Program-made: the position numbers and the translations under genes | NCBI RefSeq assembly: GCF_030063475.1 | Contig: NZ_JASIRT010000001.1 | Coordinates: 248,001-312,000, forward strand | DNA length: 64,000 bases | Direction: 5' to 3' | DNA from: Roseomonas sp. E05 | GTDB taxonomy: Bacteria; Pseudomonadota; Alphaproteobacteria; Acetobacterales; Acetobacteraceae | Notes under the pieces: model-generated | The model's database searches: none | Told to the model about the DNA's origin: nothing | What the model saw: only the letters and a program-made list of their open reading frames with translations | Shown here: one piece after another, positions 7,185 to 16,173 of the stretch | How positions within the stretch are numbered: position 1 is the first letter of the stretch | Layout of the letters: the number at the start of each line of letters is the position of its first letter

Positions 7185-9524
7185 TCAGACCCTCGGCTTC
7201 ACGGCGCGCACGTAGAGCGTGCCGGCATCCACGGCAACGCTGCCGCCGCTCACATTCTGTGCCGTGACCCGCACCTGGTCAGCGCTCGCCGTGCCGCCGA
7301 CAGCGGCATGAAAGACAACGCCGCCATTCTGGTAGCCGCTGCTCTTGGCGAAGCTGGCCTGGACGAAATCGCCCTGCCGCACACCGGGCAGCGTGATGTC
7401 GCGTACGGTGCTGGCCCCGGCGGCGAGGCTGGGCACCACCCAGCCGGCATCGGTCACGCCATACTCGCGCGTCCCCCACTTCCGGCTGCCGCCATAGAGC
7501 AGCGCCGGCGCATGCAGCGGCGAGCAGTAGAGCCGCAGCGCCTTCAGCACAGCGTTGGCGCTGCCGCCGCGCACACCGATCGCCGCGAAGCGGGCATTGG
7601 CATGCAACGTGACGCGCTGCAGGCGGTTGATCGGCAGCCCGCCGACCAGGCTGTCGAGATCGGCGTTGCCTTCCCAGAAGAAGGACGGGCTGTCCGCCCA
7701 GACGGCGTTCATGTTGGAGAGCAATGCCGGACTCGTGGCACCGAGCACCACCTCATTGGCATCGAACTGCATGACCACCGGCCGCAGCTCGGAGCCTTCG
7801 GCGGCAATGAAGAATTCCTTGCAGACGCTGCAATCCACGATGAAGGCCAGGGCACGGCTGGTCGGGATGCCGACGCTGTCCGGATTCAACGTGAACTGCG
7901 ACAGCCCCGCGAAGGCGAAGCCGGTAAGCGTGGTCGGCGGCCCGGAGGGATTTCCGGACAGCACCGCCATCTGCTCGAAGCCGACACCCTCGGTGCTGTC
8001 GATGGTCTGTCGGAAGGCCCGGCGCCGCACATTCTCCGCCGCCGCGACAAGCCGCGGCGTGCCCTGCGCCGCGCTGGCCTGGTGCAGCGGAATGACCGTG
8101 CCGCCGGCCCGCGTCGCCGTGGCCGTGTACTCGATGTCGGCGCCGGTGAAGGCGTAGGTGCCGACATAGACGACCTCGTAGAGGCAGTCATTCGCACCGC
8201 CGGCGTGGCGGGCCACATAGGGGCTGCATTGCTCCATCCGCACGCCACGGGCGATGATGCCGCGTTCGTCGCCCGCCTCCAGCAGGAAGGGAATCGCCGC
8301 CACTGTGCCCGGGCTGCCCTGCCGTTGCAATTCGAAGGCCGGTCCGGTGAAGAAATGCGCATTGTGTCGCGGATAAGCCCCCGGCGCACAGGAAAAGCGC
8401 ACACCGAAGCGGTCGCGCGTGGGATTGGTGGCGGCGCTGTTGGCGAAGTGGCCGCCGATGTAGCGCACCGAGTTGTTCCAAGCTGCCGCCGTCGCGGTGT
8501 GCACGTCGAGGCCGATGCGGTTGTTCACGAAGCGGCCGAGATAGAGGGTGCTGTCCTCGAAACCGAGTTCCACGCCCTCGGTCCGCGCGCCAATGGTGAA
8601 GCCCTCCACCTGCCGGATCTCGACCACGGAGGCGTCAAGGTTGCGCAACAGAATGCCGATATCGCGCTCATCCAGCCAGTCAGTGACGGTGGCGCGCAGC
8701 ACCCGCAGCCCCTGGTAGAGCTTCGTCTGGTTGCGCGCAGCGGCGCCGTCGCCAAGGGTCAGCGCCGTCACGCCACCGGGGCCGGCATAGAGAATGCTGC
8801 CGCGCATCGTCAGCCCCGCTGCAGCGCCGGGCAGCATCAGCGGAATCGTGGTACGGTGCGTGCCCTCGCCGATGACGAGGTGCTTGCCGGCGGCGGCGGC
8901 GGCGTTCATCGCCGCCTGCAACGCCGGCCCGTCGTCGGTGACGCCGTCGCCGGCGGCGCCGAAGTCGCGGGCGGAGAGCCGCTCGGCCAGCTTGTCCTCG
9001 ACGGTGCGCGGAATGGCGCCCCCGAAGGGCGCGAGCAGCACCGGATCGCGCGGCACGGCAGTGACGTTGCCGAGGCTGTCAAAGCCGAGCAGCCGGTTGG
9101 CGCGGCCATTGCGCCCGGGAAGTACCAGCGTCGCGGGCGCGTCGCCCGGATCAGTGCGGATGGCCCCCGTCAGGTTCTCGCGCATCTCCTGCAGCGATGC
9201 GACCTGGCGGTCCATCTCATCGTTCAGCGTCTTGGCCCGCAGCACGCCGTTCGGCTGGAAATCCGTGACGCGCTCGATCAGCATCACGCGCCGCATCAGC
9301 AGCTGGCGGCCTGCCGCAGGAGGCACGGCGAACACCACCCGGCCACCCTCCGACTCTCCGGCACCGGTGACGGTGAAGCCCTCGTACTGCACCAGGCCAT
9401 CCAGCCGGATCTCAAGATCAGCGCTCTCGAAGATCGGGAATGGATAGATGAAGACGGTCTGCGCGCCGTCCGCCACGTAGTGCACACGCGGCGCGACGTC
9501 GCCGATGCGGATATGCTCGGCCAT
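7185..9524 (-). CDS. Tail fibre/tailspike protein with T7-type N-terminus and pectate-lyase-like beta-helix
   Basis: 779 residues. The N-terminal 150 resemble the T7 tail-fibre attachment domain (FIYPFPIFESADLEIRLDG, then TLNDEMDRQVASLQEMRE), which fixes the fibre to the tail. From about residue 195, ARDFGAAGDGVTDDGPALQ is the typical opening of a pectate-lyase-3/glycosyl-hydrolase-28 beta-helix, as in depolymerase spikes, and the rest is repetitive and beta-rich. It probably binds or cuts a surface polysaccharide; the specificity cannot be read. It follows the internal-protein-like gene after a 141-base gap holding a hairpin, and precedes the terminase genes. Confidence 0.88.
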   Translation of the reverse strand: MAEHIRIGDVAPRVHYVADGAQTVFIYPFPIFESADLEIRLDGLVQYEGFTVTGAGESEGGRVVFAVPPAAGRQLLMRRVMLIERVTDFQPNGVLRAKTLNDEMDRQVASLQEMRENLTGAIRTDPGDAPATLVLPGRNGRANRLLGFDSLGNVTAVPRDPVLLAPFGGAIPRTVEDKLAERLSARDFGAAGDGVTDDGPALQAAMNAAAAAGKHLVIGEGTHRTTIPLMLPGAAAGLTMRGSILYAGPGGVTALTLGDGAAARNQTKLYQGLRVLRATVTDWLDERDIGILLRNLDASVVEIRQVEGFTIGARTEGVELGFEDSTLYLGRFVNNRIGLDVHTATAAAWNNSVRYIGGHFANSAATNPTRDRFGVRFSCAPGAYPRHNAHFFTGPAFELQRQGSPGTVAAIPFLLEAGDERGIIARGVRMEQCSPYVARHAGGANDCLYEVVYVGTYAFTGADIEYTATATRAGGTVIPLHQASAAQGTPRLVAAAENVRRRAFRQTIDSTEGVGFEQMAVLSGNPSGPPTTLTGFAFAGLSQFTLNPDSVGIPTSRALAFIVDCSVCKEFFIAAEGSELRPVVMQFDANEVVLGATSPALLSNMNAVWADSPSFFWEGNADLDSLVGGLPINRLQRVTLHANARFAAIGVRGGSANAVLKALRLYCSPLHAPALLYGGSRKWGTREYGVTDAGWVVPSLAAGASTVRDITLPGVRQGDFVQASFAKSSGYQNGGVVFHAAVGGTASADQVRVTAQNVSGGSVAVDAGTLYVRAVKPRV

Positions 9525-9580
9525 GCTGATCTCTCATGCAGAAAGGGAAACGGAACGGCCGGGCGGCCGCGGGCGCGCCG

Positions 9581-9617
9581 GAGCATTTCCCGTCCCTCGC
9601 ATTCACGGAAAATGCTC
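9581..9617. repeat. Hairpin of repeat family 2
   Basis: GAGCATTTCCCGT (9581-9593) and ACGGAAAATGCTC (9605-9617) form a 13-bp stem with one mismatch. It has the same sequence as the stem at 5351-5390. It occupies the 141-base gap between the internal-protein-like gene and the tailspike gene, the place where T7 carries genes 15 and 16. Confidence 0.7.
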
Positions 9618-9665
9618 GCAGCCCTGGATGGATGGACGGACCTGCGCCGCCGCGCGGCAGCCGCG

Positions 9666-10106
9666 CTAGTCCAGCAGCGAGCGCAGCGCACCTCCGAAGC
9701 TGTTGCCGGCGCGCAGCCAGGTGGTCAACGAGCCGTCGCTGTTGAGCAGCGAGGAGCGGCCTGCCGCCATTCGGGCGGCGAAGGCCTCATTGCTGTCCTC
9801 CGCGGCCTCGGCGGCGTCGCGCTCCAGCCCGGCGGTGATGGCGCCAGCCGATCCCTGGTCGGGGCTGATGCCGGAGGCGGCCAGCCGAGCGCGCGTGGAG
9901 GCGACGGTGCGCTCCAGCCGGTCCTTTCGGGCACGCGCCTCGCTCTCCTGCTGCGCGGCGAGTTGCTGCTGGCGCGCGGTGAGCGCCTCCGCCTGCTGCT
10001 GCTGCTGCGCCTTGGCCTGGGCGGCCTGTGCCTGGCCCTGGCGCACCGTTCCATACAGCGAGGCGCCCGTGCCGATCAGCGTGGCGATGGGGGCAAGCTG
10101 GGCCAT
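9666..10106 (-). CDS. Small internal virion protein-like phage protein (T7 gp14 position)
   Basis: 146 residues. The N-terminus has a hydrophobic patch with small residues (IATLIGTGASLYGTV), followed by a long Gln/Ala-rich helix (about 25-70) with KAQQQQQAEAL, then a helical region ending in a Gly/Leu-rich tail. T7 gp14-type ejection proteins are also small with an N-terminal hydrophobic stretch and occupy this position after the tail tubular genes. The identification is positional. The ATG shares one base with the stop of the tail tube gene (TGATG), indicating coupling. Confidence 0.6.
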   Translation of the reverse strand: MAQLAPIATLIGTGASLYGTVRQGQAQAAQAKAQQQQQAEALTARQQQLAAQQESEARARKDRLERTVASTRARLAASGISPDQGSAGAITAGLERDAAEAAEDSNEAFAARMAAGRSSLLNSDGSLTTWLRAGNSFGGALRSLLD

Positions 10107-11986
10107 CAGTCGGTCATCCTCGTCTCGGTGGTGACGGAAAGCAGCGTGAGTGGCAGCGGCGTATCGCCTTCGATCCGCCAGAGCGGCAACATGGTGTCAC
10201 GCCGCCAGCCGAAGGCGCGTAGCGTGACATCGCCGGTGAAGCGTGGCGGTGCGGCATCCAGCAAAGGCGTATCCATCCGGCGGAACGGCACCGTCTGCAA
10301 CCCGCGCCCCAGATCCACCGTCAGCGCAGCGGTCTCCAGAATCCGGAAGCCGATGGAGAGCAGCCGGATCGGCCCGCTGCGCGACCCGCCCGCGCTCATC
10401 ATCTGCGGCGGCAGCGGCTCGATGACATGGCTGTAGCCAAGCCCGACCTGCACGGAGAAGGCACCAGGATCGATGCTCACGCCACCGCTGGTGACGACGG
10501 CGCTGCCACGCGGTGCGCCATCCGCCACCACCTGGACGCTGCGGCCCGCAAGGTGGCCGAGGCCGCTCCACTGCGTCCGCTCCGTGGCGCTGTCGCCGGT
10601 CAGACCGGCATCCACGGCGAGGCCGTCGTCGAAGCGCTCCAACCGCAGGGAACCGTCCCGCTCGATGACGCACCAGATGGTGCCGTCGATCTCCGCCAGC
10701 GTCCGGAAGGCGCCGTCGGTATCCTGGCGTGTCCAGGCGGTGACCTGCTCAGCGCGGTAGAGCGTCAACGTGGCGAGCCAGCCGCCGGCCATGGCCACGT
10801 GCAGCAGCCGCCGTGTCTGGTCATAAGCCATGGAGACCGGCGCCGCCACGAGATGCCGCGCCACCAGTGCCAGGTCGTTCGCCTGATAGGCCTGTTGCAC
10901 GTCGGTATAGGCATATTCATGCACCGCCTGCCCCGACCGTGCGACGAACATCGTGCTGCCATCGACATCCACGGGCGGGATGATGCGGTTGACCGGCGAA
11001 CCGATCCGCGTCTGCCGGTGCAACTGGATCGAGGCCGGCGTCATCGGGTCGCCCGTCACCATCCATTCAGCGCCCGAAGTGAAAACCTGCAGGTGCCGCC
11101 CCGAAAAGACGGCGCGGATCGCGTTCACCTGGTCGGAGAGCAGGCCGAACTCGATCGCCTGGTCGTCCAGGCCGGTGCCGAGATCGAAATTGAACAGGTC
11201 GCCCGAGCGGGAGAGCCAGAGTCGGTTGGGCAGATCGCGCGAGCCGCCGAGCACCAGGCGGTCCTGATGGAAGCAGGCGCAGACGGGCCAGCCGCGCACC
11301 GGGCTGAAGGCCGCCTCGTCCCAGTCGGCGCTGGCCGTGGTCTCCGTCAGCGCCTCCTCCATTTCGGCGATGGCGCTGGTGCCGGAGAGGATCGCGGTCA
11401 GCCGCAGCCGCTTGCCCCGCAGCCGCAGCCGCACGCCGGCATGATTCGCCTGGAAGAAGGCAGCACTGGCCGTCAGCGTGATACTGCCGCTGGTGCCACT
11501 GGTGGCCAGCGTCACCTCCGGCGCGGCGAAGCGGAAAAAGGGTTCTGCCGCCCAGGGCCAGTTCCCGATGCTCCAGGCGGTGTGGCTGCTGCGCGTGACC
11601 CGTTGCGGCGGCATCTCGGGATGCATCAACAGCAGCGTGTCGGCGCTCTGCGTATGGGCGATCTGGTCGAGCATCGCTGCAGTCCAGGGTGCGCCCAGAG
11701 TGGCCACCTCGGTGTCGCCCATGAACACCTGCAACCTTTCATGAGTCAGCACCAGCAGATAGGTCTGCTCGGTGTTGAACTCGAAGGCGATCAGCCGTGC
11801 GGCGCCAGGCAACATCGCCACGTGCCGCAGCCCCGGCCGCCGCATCACGCCGCCGGTGGGCTGGATGAACACGTTGCGCAACCGCCGCGCGCCATTCTCG
11901 AAGGCGCGCAGATCGCCACGGCCGAGCAGTTCGCTGCTCAGCTCACCCGCGGTGAAGCTCGTCTTGGTGCTGCGGTCGCCCGCCAT
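10106..11986 (-). CDS. Tail tubular protein B-like / podoviral tail nozzle protein
   Basis: 626 residues. The N-terminal signature SFTAGELSSELLGRGDL, followed by NGARRLRNVFIQPTGGV and RRPGLRHVA, is typical of the large tail-tube/stabilisation protein of T7-like and related podoviruses. A beta-propeller-like middle region has FHQDRLVLGGSRDLPNRLW and MTGDP-type blocks. In T7 this protein (gp12) forms the tail nozzle. It lies directly after the smaller tail tubular gene (3-base gap) and overlaps the next gene by one base. Confidence 0.85.
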   Translation of the reverse strand: MAGDRSTKTSFTAGELSSELLGRGDLRAFENGARRLRNVFIQPTGGVMRRPGLRHVAMLPGAARLIAFEFNTEQTYLLVLTHERLQVFMGDTEVATLGAPWTAAMLDQIAHTQSADTLLLMHPEMPPQRVTRSSHTAWSIGNWPWAAEPFFRFAAPEVTLATSGTSGSITLTASAAFFQANHAGVRLRLRGKRLRLTAILSGTSAIAEMEEALTETTASADWDEAAFSPVRGWPVCACFHQDRLVLGGSRDLPNRLWLSRSGDLFNFDLGTGLDDQAIEFGLLSDQVNAIRAVFSGRHLQVFTSGAEWMVTGDPMTPASIQLHRQTRIGSPVNRIIPPVDVDGSTMFVARSGQAVHEYAYTDVQQAYQANDLALVARHLVAAPVSMAYDQTRRLLHVAMAGGWLATLTLYRAEQVTAWTRQDTDGAFRTLAEIDGTIWCVIERDGSLRLERFDDGLAVDAGLTGDSATERTQWSGLGHLAGRSVQVVADGAPRGSAVVTSGGVSIDPGAFSVQVGLGYSHVIEPLPPQMMSAGGSRSGPIRLLSIGFRILETAALTVDLGRGLQTVPFRRMDTPLLDAAPPRFTGDVTLRAFGWRRDTMLPLWRIEGDTPLPLTLLSVTTETRMTD

Positions 11987-11989
11987 GTC

Positions 11990-12559
11990 TCATCCCCTCG
12001 CGGAAATCAGCGGGAAGTCGTCGATCGCGCGTGCCGTGTTCTGCTGGCTGTCGGTGCTGCGCGCACGGCGGAATTCCGTCTCCGCCAGCCGGTGCAGCAT
12101 CTCCGTGCGCGAGGAGCTCTCGGTCAGCGGAATGCAGAACTCGGCCGCCAGCCGCGTCACTAGCGCCGCGGCGAAGAAGGCGGGAAAGCTGCTCTCGGTC
12201 GGCCGGAACAGGTAGGTCAGCGTCACCTGCGGCGCATTGGTATGGAGGCGGCTCTCGTGCAGCCGGTACTCCAGCCCGCGACCCCGGCCACCATCCCCGG
12301 CAGAGAGCACCCGCAGGAAGTCCGGCGGCAGCTGGAAGGCATAGGCGTAGTCGGCATGCGGCGTTTCCAGCAGGCGCGGCAGCACCATCTGCCCGGTGGC
12401 GAAGGACCAGGGATGCGCGGAGAGCAGCGCATCACACACCAGCGGATAGAGATGCGCTGCCACTTCCGCCTCGGCGGTGCCTTCGTCGAAGGAGGCAATG
12501 GGCTGTGCGCCGATCTTCAGCAACGCGCGCGAGCAGAGGACGAGGGCGGACAGCGCCAT
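11990..12559 (-). CDS. Tail tubular protein A-like / tail adaptor protein
   Basis: 189 residues with the gp11-type pattern: an N-terminal LCSRALLKIGAQPIASFDEG, then ALLSAHPWSFATGQMVL, PPDFLRVLSAGDG and LAAEFCIPLTESS. In T7 and relatives this protein attaches to the portal and forms the upper tail tube. The size agrees with gp11. GGGAG lies about ten bases before the ATG. It is separated from the capsid gene by 170 bases holding inverted-repeat copy B. Confidence 0.82.
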   Translation of the reverse strand: MALSALVLCSRALLKIGAQPIASFDEGTAEAEVAAHLYPLVCDALLSAHPWSFATGQMVLPRLLETPHADYAYAFQLPPDFLRVLSAGDGGRGRGLEYRLHESRLHTNAPQVTLTYLFRPTESSFPAFFAAALVTRLAAEFCIPLTESSSRTEMLHRLAETEFRRARSTDSQQNTARAIDDFPLISARG

Positions 12560-12583
12560 CGGTCGGAACTCCCGGAGGTTGGA

Positions 12584-12718
12584 AAGAAGGCTGGGGGAAG
12601 GAATTCCCCCAGGCCCCCATCTTTTTTCTGTCAGTTCCCGCCTGCGCTCACAGCCTTCGCCGGAACTGACAAAAGAAAGATGGGGGTGCGGGGGAATTCC
12701 TTCCCCCGCACTTTCTCA
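12584..12718. repeat. Intergenic inverted repeat family 1, copy B (inside the phage cassette)
   Basis: The best-preserved copy. The left arm holds GGGGGAAGGAATTCCCCC, CCCCCATCTTTTTTCTG and TCAGTTCC; the right arm holds the complement in order (GGAACTGAC, AAAGATGGGGG, GGGGGAATTCCTTCCCCC). The loop is about 25 bases. It sits between capsid and tail tube genes, the position of the T7 T-phi terminator, and carries T-tracts next to a hairpin on either strand. Its relatives lie between ordinary host genes, so its presence suggests long residence of the cassette in this genome. Confidence 0.85.
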
Positions 12719-12729
12719 GGCCCGGCCGG

Positions 12730-13563
12730 TCACTCGGCCGCGCGCATCCGCACCACGCCAGCCGCGTCGATCATCACCGCACCCTGGCTCATCATGTTGT
12801 TGACGAAGAAGGCCGCGCGGTCGCCGTGCCAGGTGATGTCGGTCACCACTTCCTGCGCCACGGCGTGGCCGATCGCCGTCTTGTGGTAGAAGTAGCAGAA
12901 GCGCAGGTTGCCGCTCTTGGTCAGGCCGGAATGCGGCATCCAGGTCGCCCCCAGCCAGCGCTTCACCTGCGTGCCCTTCCAGGGCAGGTCGTCGTCGCCG
13001 ACATACTGTGCGTTGGCGAACTCCTCGATCTGCAGCAGCTCGCTCCACTGCTTCCAGCCAACGATGGCAAAGCGGTTGCCGTCATCCGGCACATCGGCGC
13101 CGCCGAGCATCTCGAAGGCCATCAGCACCTTCGCCTTGGTCAGCCCATCGGTATCACCGGTGCCGGGCGCGGTGCCCACCGCCTCATTGGTCGCGGTGTC
13201 GAGTGCGGCGATGATCAGCTCGTCCGTCTTGCGGCCCAGCGCATAGGCACCGGCACTCGCCACCACCTGGCGCTCGTCGATATTGGTCTTCAGCTCGTCG
13301 AGCCGGTCGATCCACTCGCCGGCATAGTAGTCCTGCAGGAAGCACTCCACGTTGGAATGCGAAAGGTTCATCACCGGCACGGAGCCATTGCGCGCCTTCG
13401 CCGCCGCGATGCCACGGCCGACGATCGGGAAGACGGTGGAAGCGCCGCGCACACCGGTCTTGCTGCGCACCGTCGGGCGCAGCTTGCTGCCCTGGCGCTG
13501 ATAGGCGTCATGCACCTCGGACTGGAACTGCTTCGTGAAGACCTGGTCGATGGAAGCGGACAT
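12730..13563 (-). CDS. Phage major capsid protein
   Basis: 277 residues similar along the length to the short capsid proteins of T7-like and related podoviruses: FTKQFQSEVHDAYQRQGSKL at the N-terminus, VRGASTVFPIVGRG, RQVVASAGAYALGRKTDEL, then AIVGWKQWSELLQIEEF and the C-terminal DITWHGDRAAFFVNNMMSQG. It builds the icosahedral shell. It follows the scaffold gene after 168 bases, the usual order. No truncation is seen. Confidence 0.85.
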   Translation of the reverse strand: MSASIDQVFTKQFQSEVHDAYQRQGSKLRPTVRSKTGVRGASTVFPIVGRGIAAAKARNGSVPVMNLSHSNVECFLQDYYAGEWIDRLDELKTNIDERQVVASAGAYALGRKTDELIIAALDTATNEAVGTAPGTGDTDGLTKAKVLMAFEMLGGADVPDDGNRFAIVGWKQWSELLQIEEFANAQYVGDDDLPWKGTQVKRWLGATWMPHSGLTKSGNLRFCYFYHKTAIGHAVAQEVVTDITWHGDRAAFFVNNMMSQGAVMIDAAGVVRMRAAE

Positions 13564-13704
13564 GCCGATTTCCTTCAGAGAGGCGGAAGAAAGAATGGGG
13601 TGGGGTCAGCCTGCCGCCCCGGTTGGCCACGCGGGGCCGGAGCGGCGGGCACGCCGCGGCACCCGGCAATGCGGGTTGCGCCACAGCGGAAAACGGGTGG
13701 AAGA

Positions 13705-13723
13705 CGGGGCCGGCACGGCCCCG
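13705..13723. terminator. GC-rich hairpin between scaffold and capsid genes
   Basis: CGGGGCCG, a GCA loop and CGGCCCCG form an 8-bp stem in the 168-base gap between scaffold and capsid genes. There is no T-tract, so it could attenuate transcription, protect mRNA ends, or have no function. The rest of this gap shows nothing else recognisable. Confidence 0.4.
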
Positions 13724-13731
13724 GCGAAGCG

Positions 13732-14463
13732 TCAGCCCTGGCCGAACAGGCGCTTGAAGCCGTCGGTCACGCGCTTGACGTATTCCGGCTCGCGCGAGCG
13801 CCAGTAGCGCGGGTCGCGCATCATCTTGCGCAGCGCCTGCTCGTCGAGCGATTCGGCGGGCTCTGCGCTGCGCGCCAGGCTCGGCTCGCTCTTCGCCATC
13901 ATGCGATGCAGCGCCAGCACGCCCTCGGCGGTGGTGGAGAGCGCCTCGAAGACCGGCGGCGCCAGGTTGGCGCGCCCCCAGGCGGCGATCTGCGGCGCGA
14001 TCCGGCGGAACTGCTCCTCGCCGCCGAACTCCTGCGCCAGCCGCGTCACCTGCTTCTGCGCCTCGTAGTCGGCCGCCGCCTCGGCGATCAGCGGCAGCAG
14101 TCGCTCGGCCGCGAGATCATAGACGAGCTGCACCTGGTGGCAGGTGAAGCCCGCCTCGTGCAGGCGCTGGTTGATCTCCGGGTCGGGGCCGCACAGCTCG
14201 TGCTTCGGCTCCACCTGATAGCCCTCGGGGCTGTCCGGCACGCCGATGGCGCGGCGGAAGCGGGTCCGCTCCTCCTCCGGCGCCTCCGGGCCGGGCGGCG
14301 CAAAGCGCTGCGAGAGGCGCTTCTCCAGCTCGCGGTAGGAGCGCAGCAGCGCCTCCACGCGCAGCGCGCCGCTCTCCGGGTCCCGGAACTTCTCCGGGAT
14401 CTCCTCGGCGGCCGCCGGCGCGGCGCCCTCCGCCATCGCGGCCTCAAGCAAGTTCTCGGACAT
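13732..14463 (-). CDS. Phage scaffolding / capsid assembly protein
   Basis: 243 residues, acidic and helical at the N-terminus (AEEIPEKFRDPESGALRVEA, then LLRSYRELEKRLSQ). The IPEKFRD...LLRSYRELE pattern is characteristic of T7 gp9-type capsid assembly proteins, as is GVPDSPEGYQV. The C-terminus is basic (VKRVTDGFKRLFGQG), suiting shell binding. The ATG at 14463 has GGAG 11 bases upstream and lies 8 bases after the portal stop. It would guide procapsid assembly and then leave. Confidence 0.82.
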   Translation of the reverse strand: MSENLLEAAMAEGAAPAAAEEIPEKFRDPESGALRVEALLRSYRELEKRLSQRFAPPGPEAPEEERTRFRRAIGVPDSPEGYQVEPKHELCGPDPEINQRLHEAGFTCHQVQLVYDLAAERLLPLIAEAAADYEAQKQVTRLAQEFGGEEQFRRIAPQIAAWGRANLAPPVFEALSTTAEGVLALHRMMAKSEPSLARSAEPAESLDEQALRKMMRDPRYWRSREPEYVKRVTDGFKRLFGQG

Positions 14464-14471
14464 GCGGAGCG

Positions 14472-15899
14472 TCACTCCTCGACAGGGTTCAGAATCCCGG
14501 CCGGCGCGGCGAGCGTCCGGGCCAGGTATCGGGTGGCGGCGGCCAGGTCGAGCTGCGCCGCCGCCTGCGGGCCCAGTGCCGCCACCGCCTGCAGGAACAG
14601 CAGCGTGTTCGCCGCATCGGCGCGGCCCTGCACACGGGCCAGCGGGGACTGGTAGGTCAGCCGCACCTCGCGGCCGTCCAGCAGCAGCGGCGGCACCTCG
14701 CCGCGCCGCCGCAGGATGCTGAGGCAACGGCCGATCAGCGGCGTCAGCAGCTCGGCCTGCAGCCGGCCATAGGTCGCGCCGAGCAGCCGCGCCGTCTCGG
14801 CGCTGCGCTCCAGCACTTCCGTGGCAGTCATCCGCGCATCCTTCGGCGCGGTCAGCCGGTCGGCCAGCAGGGCGCTGCGGATGCGCCCGCGCAGGTCGTC
14901 CAGCATCAGCTGCGAGACATCGAAGTTGCCGGGTGCGGCAAGCGGCGTCAGCCCGGAGGAGCCGGGCGCCTTTGGAATGATGGCGCCTGGCACCAGCCGC
15001 ACCGTAGCGGGGTTCAGCACCCCGTCATCCTCCGCCTGCCAGATACCGGTCGCGGCGATGGAGGCGTTCTTCAGCACCAGCTCCACCACCTTGTTGACGG
15101 TGCGGATGTCCGGCAGCGCCTTCATCACCGGGCCGCGGCCATAGACCTCGCCCGGCACCTTCATCCAGCGGAAGGCGATGAAGGGACTCTCCAGGAAGCG
15201 CCCGAAAGCCAGCGGCAGCGCCTGCCCGTCATGGTCGAGCACGGCGAGGTAGCCGCTGCCCGTCCGCTCCGGCCACACTGCCTCGACGACGCGGTAGCGG
15301 CGCGGCGCCTCGCTCTCGTCGCCGCCGCCCAGCAGCGCGGGCGGCAGCTCGGCCTCAGGATAGCGCGCCTGGATCGCCGCGGCATCGAGCGCCACGCAGC
15401 GATAGACGGTGTCCAGCCGGCCGCTCGGCCCCTCCTCCAGCACCGCCTCGCGCAGCGGCACGGCCGTGAAGCGGAGCGCCGAGAGCCCGCCCGCCGGCGC
15501 CTCCTCGACCAGCAGCACGCCGGTCCCGGCGACCACCAGGTCGAGCAGCGCCTGGTGCATCTCCAGCGCAAAGTTCGAGCGGTCCAGGTGCCCCTGCAGC
15601 GTCTCCGCCGCAGCCTCCAGCGCCTCAGCGGCGGCGGCGCCCTCCGGGCCGTCGGCCAGCATCCGGGCCGGGGCCAGGCCAAACCAGCGGGACCAGGGCG
15701 GGGTCAGCTCGGCCAGCAGACTGGCGGCGAGCTGCTCGGCGGCATCCGGCGCGGTCGCGTCATAGAGCGCGGGGCCTCCGCTGCCGGGCGTGCCGTTCAG
15801 CACATGGTCGTAGCACTCCTGCCACACGCTTTCCCACGGGCGGCGGCGCTCCTGCGCGGCGACATGGCGGGTCAGGATGGTCTCGGGCGAAAGGGTCAT
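14472..15899 (-). CDS. Phage portal / head-tail connector protein (T7 gp8-like)
   Basis: About 475 residues. Family features include the N-terminal PWESVWQECYDHVLN, LAASLLAELTPPWSRWFGL, the PGEVYGRGPVMKALPDIRT segment and RMTATEVLERSAETARLLG, all typical of the podoviral head-tail connector (Head-tail_con) family. It forms the dodecameric DNA channel. Two starts are possible: ATG at 15899, or GTG at 15908 overlapping the upstream stop (GTGA). GGAG and GAGG lie just upstream. It starts the run of contiguous structural genes. Confidence 0.87.
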   Translation of the reverse strand: MTLSPETILTRHVAAQERRRPWESVWQECYDHVLNGTPGSGGPALYDATAPDAAEQLAASLLAELTPPWSRWFGLAPARMLADGPEGAAAAEALEAAAETLQGHLDRSNFALEMHQALLDLVVAGTGVLLVEEAPAGGLSALRFTAVPLREAVLEEGPSGRLDTVYRCVALDAAAIQARYPEAELPPALLGGGDESEAPRRYRVVEAVWPERTGSGYLAVLDHDGQALPLAFGRFLESPFIAFRWMKVPGEVYGRGPVMKALPDIRTVNKVVELVLKNASIAATGIWQAEDDGVLNPATVRLVPGAIIPKAPGSSGLTPLAAPGNFDVSQLMLDDLRGRIRSALLADRLTAPKDARMTATEVLERSAETARLLGATYGRLQAELLTPLIGRCLSILRRRGEVPPLLLDGREVRLTYQSPLARVQGRADAANTLLFLQAVAALGPQAAAQLDLAAATRYLARTLAAPAGILNPVEE

Positions 15900-15904
15900 C
15901 CGCC

Positions 15905-16135
15905 TCACTCCCCGAGCAGCGTCTTGCGGGACCCGGCGAGGCCCGGCGGCAGCGGCTCCAGCACGCCACGCGCCGAGGTGGCGATGGTGCCGGCGAGGCC
16001 GCGGCGAGACCGGTCCTGATTCGCCGTCCGGGCGGTCTGCTCGGCGGCGTCGGGGCTCGGCCCGGTGGGCGGGGAGGCGACCGGCTCGGTCGCGGTCACG
16101 ACCACCGGCTTCGGGGCACGGAACAGGCCACCCAT
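15905..16135 (-). CDS. Small phage cassette protein of unknown function
   Basis: 76 residues: a short conserved-looking N-terminus (MGGLFRAPKPVVV), a low-complexity Pro/Ala/Thr region and a basic segment (ANQDRSRRGLAGT). Small proteins of this kind precede portal genes in several podovirus-like prophages, but no function is known. The ATG at 16135 is supported by AAAGGAG 11 bases upstream and lies just after a strong terminator. The open frame extends upstream only through that terminator. Confidence 0.6.
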   Translation of the reverse strand: MGGLFRAPKPVVVTATEPVASPPTGPSPDAAEQTARTANQDRSRRGLAGTIATSARGVLEPLPPGLAGSRKTLLGE

Positions 16136-16173
16136 GCGCGTGCGGCTCCTTTGCGGTTCAGCGGAAAGGTCGC

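Noticed and set aside
7086-10436. Plus-strand open frame of 1116 codons opposite the tailspike and tail genes
   Set aside because: It is antisense to well-supported phage genes, has Arg/Ala/Gly-rich composition typical of GC-driven antisense frames, and shows no domain.
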